Position numbers and translations under genes: made by a program
NCBI GenBank assembly: GCA_947174985.1
Contig: CAMWLB010000135.1
Coordinates: 1 to 7,957 of the forward strand
Direction of reading: 5' to 3'
DNA from: an uncultured Lachnospiraceae bacterium
GTDB lineage: Bacteria > Bacillota > Clostridia > Lachnospirales > Lachnospiraceae
Length of the DNA stretch: 7,957 nt
The notes under the pieces: model-generated
Told to the model about the DNA's origin: nothing
What the model saw: only the letters and a program-made list of their open reading frames with translations
The model's database searches: none
Part shown: positions 4,087 to 7,957 of the stretch, piece by piece
Layout: every line of letters begins with the position of its first letter
Numbering within the stretch: position 1 is the first letter of the stretch

Positions 4087-4114
4087 TTATTTCTAACAAG
4101 AAAATTGAAATTTT
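4077..4114. repeat. Perfect 12-bp inverted repeat between divergent promoters
   Basis: AAAATTTCAATT (4077-4088) and AATTGAAATTTT (4103-4114) with a 14-bp spacer. It overlaps the toxin -35 and lies 20 bp from the -35 of RNA C. It could be an operator, though AT-rich sequence makes chance matches likelier. Confidence 0.55.
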
Positions 4115-4133
4115 AAATTATTATCAAATTTTA

Positions 4134-4162
4134 TTGAATTACTCTACTTCTCGTGTTATATT
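4134..4162 (+). promoter_or_regulatory. Promoter of antisense-type RNA C
   Basis: -35 TTGAAT (4134-4139), 17-bp spacer, -10 TATATT (4157-4162); expected start near 4169. Hexamers and spacing are identical to the RNA B promoter, and both are followed by a GGCATARGAAAAGCA start region. Confidence 0.75.
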
Positions 4163-4168
4163 AGGCAT

Positions 4169-4272
4169 AAGAAAAGCATCCACTCCAAAGGTAGATACTT
4201 CCGACAATTAGGTTATGTCCTTACGAACAACGCCTCATCTGTTTGCAGACAGGATAGGCATTTTTATTTTTT
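4169..4272 (+). ncRNA. Antisense-type RNA C beside a broken toxin
   Basis: Paralogue of RNA B: same promoter, same 5' hairpin region (AGCATCCACTCCAAAGGTAG) and similar length. It ends at a terminator whose right arm ACAGGATAGGC and T tract are kept, while the left arm (GCCTCATCTGT, 4232-4242) has three mismatches. The toxin it would oppose survives only as the tail at 4264-4305. The intact promoter suggests the RNA may still be made and could act in trans on the toxin at 3813-3932 or on a related toxin elsewhere in the genome. Confidence 0.5.
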
Positions 4273-4305
4273 CTCGTTCCTCTTATCGAGAAAGATACGG
4301 AACGC
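4264..4305 (-). pseudogene. Truncated holin-like toxin tail, copy C
   Basis: Reads AFRIFLDKRNEKK and TAA, matching the end of the intact toxin and copy A. The frame stays open upstream through the hairpin back to a TGA near 4400 but offers no ATG and no membrane helix, so it is a remnant. Confidence 0.6.
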
Positions 4306-4349
4306 AAAAAGAATTCCCAGAGAATTACAGCTCTCTGGGAATTCTTTTT
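4306..4349. terminator. Perfect 18-bp hairpin in block C
   Basis: Left arm 4306-4323 (AAAAAGAATTCCCAGAGA) pairs perfectly with 4332-4349 around an 8-nt loop, with A and T tracts at the outer ends. It is terminator-like in both directions. In copy A (3528-3570) the same structure has changes in the inner part of the stem. Confidence 0.75.
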
Positions 4350-4426
4350 GTGCTTTACATATCAGTTTGCATATTCTATAATGCCAATAGGCAAAAAGAA
4401 ATCACAAATTCATGAGGACAAGAAAC

Positions 4427-4476
4427 GAATCCCCTAACTGTATGCAGTACAGTCTGGGGATTCTTCTTTTCTTTTA
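4427..4476. terminator. Terminator at the end of the conjugation operon
   Basis: GAATCCCC (4427-4434) pairs with GGGGATTC (4456-4463). Inside it ACTGTA (4437-4442) pairs with TACAGT (4448-4453). The plus strand then has TTCTTTTCTTTT. It lies about 30 bases past the stop of the VirB6-like gene and may end that leftward transcript, but the better T tail is on the plus strand. Confidence 0.65.
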
Positions 4477-4494
4477 TAGTGTCAAAGTAGTATC

Positions 4495-6468
4495 TCACCT
4501 CCTGCTGCTTTTTTGCACGGAAGCTTGTGGCCTCTGCACCGGTCTTTGTGCTTTCTGGCGTTCTTTGATTCGGCTGCTTGCTGTCTCGCGATGCTGTGCC
4601 GTTCTGCCCTCTGTAGCTCTTACCTCTGTCTGTACTGCTGCTCCTTTTCCGCTCACTTTTTTCTTTGTCCCCTGTGTAACTTTCTCCGGTGCTTTCATCT
4701 GCTCCTGCCTCGGTACCTCCCGCGGTCTTTGTACGGATACTTCCCTTTCGTCAAAGCTTCCTCCGTAACCACCTGCAGCAGTTTCAAACTGAAAAACTGC
4801 AGCTCTTTCATAAAATGCTGCCATACTTGGACGCTGCACCGTTGCACCGGTTCCGCCGCCTGCCCCGGTATGCCCTCCGGAAGGCTCAAATTGGAAAATT
4901 GCCCCTCTTTCGTAAAGAAATGCCTTACCACCCCTTTCAGGGGCTATTTGGGGCTCCTGCGCACCCACAACCCTATTCCCCGCCTTGGAAGGCGCCGCTT
5001 CTGTTGTTCCTCTAGCTGCAAGTGCCATTACCGGTCTTTCCACCACTTCCTTTTCATTTTCCTGTTTGCCGGTTTCCACTTCCATGACGGAAACCCTTGT
5101 CATCGCACGCCCTGCCATGCCAGCAGCTTCCCTTCCGATTTCAGCAGTAAGTTTTGCCGCCTGCCCGGCCGCGCGCCCTGCATTGCGCACTTTATCAAGC
5201 GCCATATATCCATCCGTGCCATTCCGCAGCATCGCCCTCGCATATCCCGGCTGGGAAACACCCTTCTGCAGCTTGCTCATTACCCCAAGCAGTTCGTTTC
5301 TCTTAACCAGCGCAAGCACGGCAACCACCGTTTCCACAATCATCACGACAAGCCACCCCCAGTCTCCGGCACAGGTTTCATAGAGCAGCGCATCCATCTT
5401 TAACAGCAGCCCCATGAGAAAAGACATGATAAGGATGCTGAGCTGCGATTCCAATACCTTCCGCAGCCATTCCGTCAACAGTCTCTCGTACCCCGGCACC
5501 ATAATCAGGATTAACACAACCGGCGCGAGAAACGTATAAAAAATGGCTATCAATTGGAAAAACAGCGTCAGGAGCGCCATCAGGATATAGATAACACATT
5601 TGATTACAAAAGGAATCAGGTAGGTAAACATAAAACCTATTTTCTCCGCGCCCCTATCCGTGTCAAAGGCGTTTCCTTCGTATTTTTCCACTAGATCCTT
5701 CCGTTTTTTGCTTCCCGGCTTATAATCTTCAGTACCATCACCCAATAACTGTTTTATGGTTTCTTCCCCTGGTTCCTCCCCGTTAAATTCGATAAACACC
5801 CAAGGCTGGTGGATCAGGTTCATCCAAAGTGCCCCCGCCGACTGCGCCGCATAATCGGAAATGTCCACCTGCCCGCCTCCCTGCATCCCCATCAGTGCCT
5901 GCGTGCTGATGGATTTTGTGATTTCCGTAGTTTTTGTCAGCACGGTTGACGATTCCTGCACCACAAGGATGGACAATACCACAATGGCAACCACCTTCAG
6001 AACCTGCCCGTATGCCCCCATCAGATCTCTCCTTACCATTTTACGCAGCATAATGACTGCACTTCCGCAGAAGCCTAAGAGAAACAGCGGCTTAAAAATA
6101 CCGCTGTTCAAGGCGGACTGTATGCCATTTATCTGATCCTTAAACATTGCCGACATGTCAAAATCCATACAGTAATAAAACAGCATCACCGTAACCTTTC
6201 CCAGCCATTTGATAAAGGTAAAGAGCATATTGGCAATGCTATTCATGATTGCATCCCCTGATTCCAGCAAGCCGGCTTTTTTCATGTCAAGATAATAATA
6301 ATCTGACCGGTTGATATATTTGGCTTCACCGGAAGATTCAAACCTTGTCACATTGCCATTTACCGCATCGGTTGCCGCCATTGATGGAACCGACAAAGCC
6401 AAAACAACGCCAATTATCAGAAGCAGCAAAGCAACCGCCATCCTGATATAATATTTTTTCTTCTCCAT
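4495..6468 (-). CDS. VirB6/TrbL-like conjugation channel membrane protein
   Basis: 657 residues. An N-terminal hydrophobic segment (about 9-29) ends in an SMA-A-type signal peptidase site. Membrane segments follow at about 76-98, 124-143, 155-172, 275-327 (two or three), 340-358 and 368-388, with an extracellular-type loop (about 173-272) between. From about 400 the protein turns into a long, polar, Arg/Gln/Ala-rich cytoplasmic-type tail. A polytopic core with a long hydrophilic tail, next to an NlpC/P60 hydrolase, is the pattern of VirB6-type proteins of Gram-positive conjugative elements (ConG of ICEBs1, Orf15 of Tn916), which form part of the DNA-transfer channel. The tail holds a duplicated motif YER-x-A-x-FQFE (519-528, 553-562) and several VQRP motifs. 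GAGGGA lies before the ATG. Assignment is by architecture and context, since VirB6 sequences are poorly conserved. Confidence 0.7.
   Translation of the reverse strand: MEKKKYYIRMAVALLLLIIGVVLALSVPSMAATDAVNGNVTRFESSGEAKYINRSDYYYLDMKKAGLLESGDAIMNSIANMLFTFIKWLGKVTVMLFYYCMDFDMSAMFKDQINGIQSALNSGIFKPLFLLGFCGSAVIMLRKMVRRDLMGAYGQVLKVVAIVVLSILVVQESSTVLTKTTEITKSISTQALMGMQGGGQVDISDYAAQSAGALWMNLIHQPWVFIEFNGEEPGEETIKQLLGDGTEDYKPGSKKRKDLVEKYEGNAFDTDRGAEKIGFMFTYLIPFVIKCVIYILMALLTLFFQLIAIFYTFLAPVVLILIMVPGYERLLTEWLRKVLESQLSILIMSFLMGLLLKMDALLYETCAGDWGWLVVMIVETVVAVLALVKRNELLGVMSKLQKGVSQPGYARAMLRNGTDGYMALDKVRNAGRAAGQAAKLTAEIGREAAGMAGRAMTRVSVMEVETGKQENEKEVVERPVMALAARGTTEAAPSKAGNRVVGAQEPQIAPERGGKAFLYERGAIFQFEPSGGHTGAGGGTGATVQRPSMAAFYERAAVFQFETAAGGYGGSFDEREVSVQRPREVPRQEQMKAPEKVTQGTKKKVSGKGAAVQTEVRATEGRTAQHRETASSRIKERQKAQRPVQRPQASVQKSSRR
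4783..4923 (-). repeat. Duplicated YER-x-A-x-FQFE motif in VirB6-like tail
   Basis: Residues 516-528 and 550-562 read AFLYERGAIFQFE and AAFYERAAVFQFE, 34 residues apart. The first is followed by a Gly/Thr-rich linker and VQRP (544-547); the second is followed by a Gly-rich linker and VQRP (579-582). It is the only strongly patterned part of an otherwise disordered tail. Confidence 0.75.
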
Positions 6469-6478
6469 ATTCGTTCCC

Positions 6479-7765
6479 TCATGAGTCCCCTAAAAATTCA
6501 AACCGCGGGCGCCGAAAAAAGCGAAAATTACATCCATGCATGGGCGGTGAAAAGTTTGTCCCGTCCACCGGATTGTAACTGTTGCTTCCCGTTGCTGTTG
6601 ATATGCCCACGCGCCCTTTGGGAGCGTCAGCAGTCCCAAAGTACTTGCCGCCGCAGTGAATCCAGTATGTTTTATTGTTATATGTGCCTATGTATATGCC
6701 TACATGGTTTATCTGACCGCTGCGCATGGCCGCTGGATCATATAGAAATCCCAAATCACCCACCTTAAGCTCATCTGCCGTGATTTCCTCCGATGCATAC
6801 CATTGCTGCGCCGTTCCTGCTACCGCCACGCCTTCCGGGACTTTACCGTTGCTGGCTCCCACTCCAAAGCATTGCACATAGACCCAATCCACAAATCCGG
6901 AGCAGTCCAGCGGACCGGTTGGCGGTCCTGTCTGGCTCGATTTACCGCCCATCAGATACGGGTGATTGATAAGCGATATGGCAACCAGCGCAAGCTCCTG
7001 TCTTGTCACCTCCCCTTGTACAATGTCCGGCAGCACAATATCCGGAAAATGATAGCTGTAACCATACATCGCCGCCATATAGTTTGAATTGTAGAGTTCC
7101 ATGACATTCTGAATATTTTCCTCATCCAAGCCTATAAAGTCCCTAAGGACCACCTCATAATCCGGATTAGCAATCAGTGTTGCCGTATACTTTATCTCAT
7201 TTGTGCTCTTTTCTTCTGCTGCGGCATTTATCGCTTCCATCATGCTGTTTACATCCCTGTAAGTCAGCTCATCGATGGACAGCCCCGCATATTCCAGAAT
7301 TTCTTCCTGCCCCGTATAATAACATACTGCCTGTGACACCCACTCGATTTCTTCCGCTGCTTCCTCTCCGGCGTCTTTTCCGGATTCCTCCGCTGCTTCA
7401 GTTTCTCCCGCTTCTTCCGCCTGCTCCCCTTCCTCTCCTTCCGGCACTTCCAGAACCACCGGAATCATTTCATCTTCTAAGAGAATACAAAACTGAAGCG
7501 ACGTGAGCAGCGGGTTGTATTCTTCCATATCGCTTAAGCCTAATGACTGCGCATGGATGCCATCTGCCAATAGTGCAATATCCCATGGCACACCAAGTTC
7601 TGTGCCTATGTATTGATACCGATAAGCCTGCTCTTCGCTGGCAAACACCATCAACGGTGATGCTATGCTTCCTACTCCGCCACCACCAAGCCCTGATATG
7701 CATAAGCCGAGCAGCAGCACCGGAAATACCATTGTTATCAGTCCAACTATAACCGCTTTCTTCAT
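6479..7765 (-). CDS. Membrane-anchored NlpC/P60 peptidoglycan hydrolase (conjugation)
   Basis: 428 residues from the ATG at 7765; a TTG one codon upstream is in frame but not needed. A hydrophobic anchor or signal (about 4-26) ends in a Gly-rich stretch. The NlpC/P60 domain occupies about 255-415: catalytic Cys in LDCSGFVDWVY (C288), His in INHVGIYIG (H354) and a third polar position in YWIHCGG (H370). Such cysteine peptidases cut the stem peptides of peptidoglycan; in conjugative elements (CwlT of ICEBs1, Orf14 of Tn916) they open the wall for the transfer apparatus. The N-terminal half is unlike the lysozyme-type domain of CwlT. It has TELGVPWDIALLADG near 55-69 and a Glu/Ala-rich acidic insert at about 107-141. 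GAGGT precedes the start, which overlaps the upstream stop by one base. Ten bases separate it from the VirB6-like gene. Confidence 0.85.
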   Translation of the reverse strand: MKKAVIVGLITMVFPVLLLGLCISGLGGGGVGSIASPLMVFASEEQAYRYQYIGTELGVPWDIALLADGIHAQSLGLSDMEEYNPLLTSLQFCILLEDEMIPVVLEVPEGEEGEQAEEAGETEAAEESGKDAGEEAAEEIEWVSQAVCYYTGQEEILEYAGLSIDELTYRDVNSMMEAINAAAEEKSTNEIKYTATLIANPDYEVVLRDFIGLDEENIQNVMELYNSNYMAAMYGYSYHFPDIVLPDIVQGEVTRQELALVAISLINHPYLMGGKSSQTGPPTGPLDCSGFVDWVYVQCFGVGASNGKVPEGVAVAGTAQQWYASEEITADELKVGDLGFLYDPAAMRSGQINHVGIYIGTYNNKTYWIHCGGKYFGTADAPKGRVGISTATGSNSYNPVDGTNFSPPMHGCNFRFFRRPRFEFLGDS

Positions 7766-7957
7766 CAAATAACCTCTTTCCTGAATAATTCTTCATCTGA
7801 AAAGTCAAAATCAAAATCCTCCGGCTCTTCCTGTTCCGTCGGCGTTTCTTCTTTGTCTGCAGCATCAAGAACTGGTTCCGGCGTCTCTTCCACACCCGCA
7901 GCATCAAGAACCGGTTCCGGTGCTTCCTCTTCCGCTTCTTTCAGCAGTTCCCTGTAA
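7765..7957 (-). CDS. Acidic C-terminal tail of an upstream conjugation-operon protein (partial)
   Basis: Only the last 64 residues or so are in the window; the gene continues beyond 7957. They are strongly acidic, with two 13-residue repeats containing PEPVLDAA and a third decayed unit, then EDFDFDFSDEELFRKEVI and TGA. The stop overlaps the ATG of the NlpC/P60 gene by one base (TGATG), so translation is coupled and the protein belongs to the same transfer operon. By position it could be a VirB4-type ATPase or another transfer protein, but the visible tail carries no diagnostic motif, so I leave it unnamed. Confidence 0.7.
   Translation of the reverse strand, partial: YRELLKEAEEEAPEPVLDAAGVEETPEPVLDAADKEETPTEQEEPEDFDFDFSDEELFRKEVI
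7859..7936. repeat. Two 39-bp tandem repeats in coding sequence
   Basis: The unit starts GCAGCATCAAGAAC and recurs exactly 39 bp later (7859 and 7898), encoding 13-residue repeats with PEPVLDAA. Their first 23 bases differ at one position. A short third partial unit lies before 7859. Confidence 0.8.

Larger units (their letters stand above)
4244..4365. repeat. Repeat block C (partner of 3466-3586)
   Basis: Contains the right half of an antisense terminator, the truncated toxin tail, the long hairpin and the shared end TACATATCAG. It lies about 780 bp from block A in the same orientation. Confidence 0.7.

Noticed and set aside
4215..4415. 66-codon plus-strand open frame
   Set aside because: Reads across RNA C, its terminator and the 18-bp hairpin; no initiation signal and no similarity to a known protein.
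4783..4923. DNA-level repeat in the VirB6-like tail as a mobile element or att site
   Set aside because: Similarity is at protein level, in frame and inside the gene; no inverted ends or target duplications.
4513..5403. 296-codon plus-strand open frame opposite the VirB6-like gene
   Set aside because: Shadow of the minus-strand gene: Ser/Cys/Leu/His-rich composition, no ribosome site, no domain, while the minus strand has signal, membrane segments and operon context.
7470..7907. 145-codon minus-strand frame across the NlpC/P60 start
   Set aside because: Arg-rich out-of-frame reading of two overlapping real genes; the frames with NlpC/P60 motifs and acidic repeats are the correct ones.

Overview
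The window looks like Firmicutes/Clostridia DNA, probably a gut Lachnospiraceae-type genome. This rests on strong Shine-Dalgarno sequences, consensus sigma-A promoters (TTGNNN-17-TATAAT-like), an Rpn-family PD-(D/E)XK protein, a short holin-like type I toxin, and VirB6-like plus NlpC/P60 genes typical of Gram-positive integrative conjugative elements. Genus is not determinable by eye. It has two parts: an AT-rich accessory stretch (1 to about 4490) of small toxin-antitoxin and defence-like genes, many eroded, and a GC-richer conjugation module (4495-7957, all on the minus strand).

Left part: the 3' end of a secreted lipoprotein gene (1-690, +); an XRE/Cro regulator (866-1090, -); a minus-strand operon with its own consensus promoter, holding an Rpn nuclease (1807-2598), an ORF with an antitoxin-like C terminus (1368-1826) and a gutted RelE/YoeB-type toxin (1303-1368); and, divergently, two HicB-type antitoxin domains fused in frame (2839-3357, +), with no hicA visible. 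A composite element (15-bp palindrome GTCCCAAWTTGGGAC plus AAGTCCRGTCA) occurs at 1225 and 2703 as 31-bp direct repeats flanking the Rpn operon. The palindrome alone recurs at 700.

Middle (3366-4480) has no gene in conventional calls but is dense. It holds an intact 39-codon holin-like toxin (3813-3932, -), its promoter, and a convergent antisense RNA (about 3719-3822, +) with consensus promoter and perfect terminator, an arrangement like TxpA/RatA. It also holds two truncated toxin tails (3486-3527, 4264-4305), a second antisense-type RNA (about 4169-4272, +), two copies of a hairpin-bearing 120-bp block, and a cryptic minus-strand promoter. The toxin 5' leader carries a 31-nt segment resembling the 5' hairpin of its own antisense RNA, so the two ends of the toxin mRNA could pair.

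Right part: translated from high to low coordinates, the C-terminal acidic tail of an unidentified protein (7765-7957), a membrane-anchored NlpC/P60 peptidoglycan hydrolase (6479-7765) and a VirB6/TrbL-like channel protein (4495-6468). The first two overlap by one base and the last two are 10 bases apart, so this is one translationally coupled operon. It stops abruptly at 4495, with a strong Shine-Dalgarno sequence over the last stop codon and no gene after it. This suggests a truncated or rearranged end of a conjugative element next to a toxin-antitoxin hotspot.
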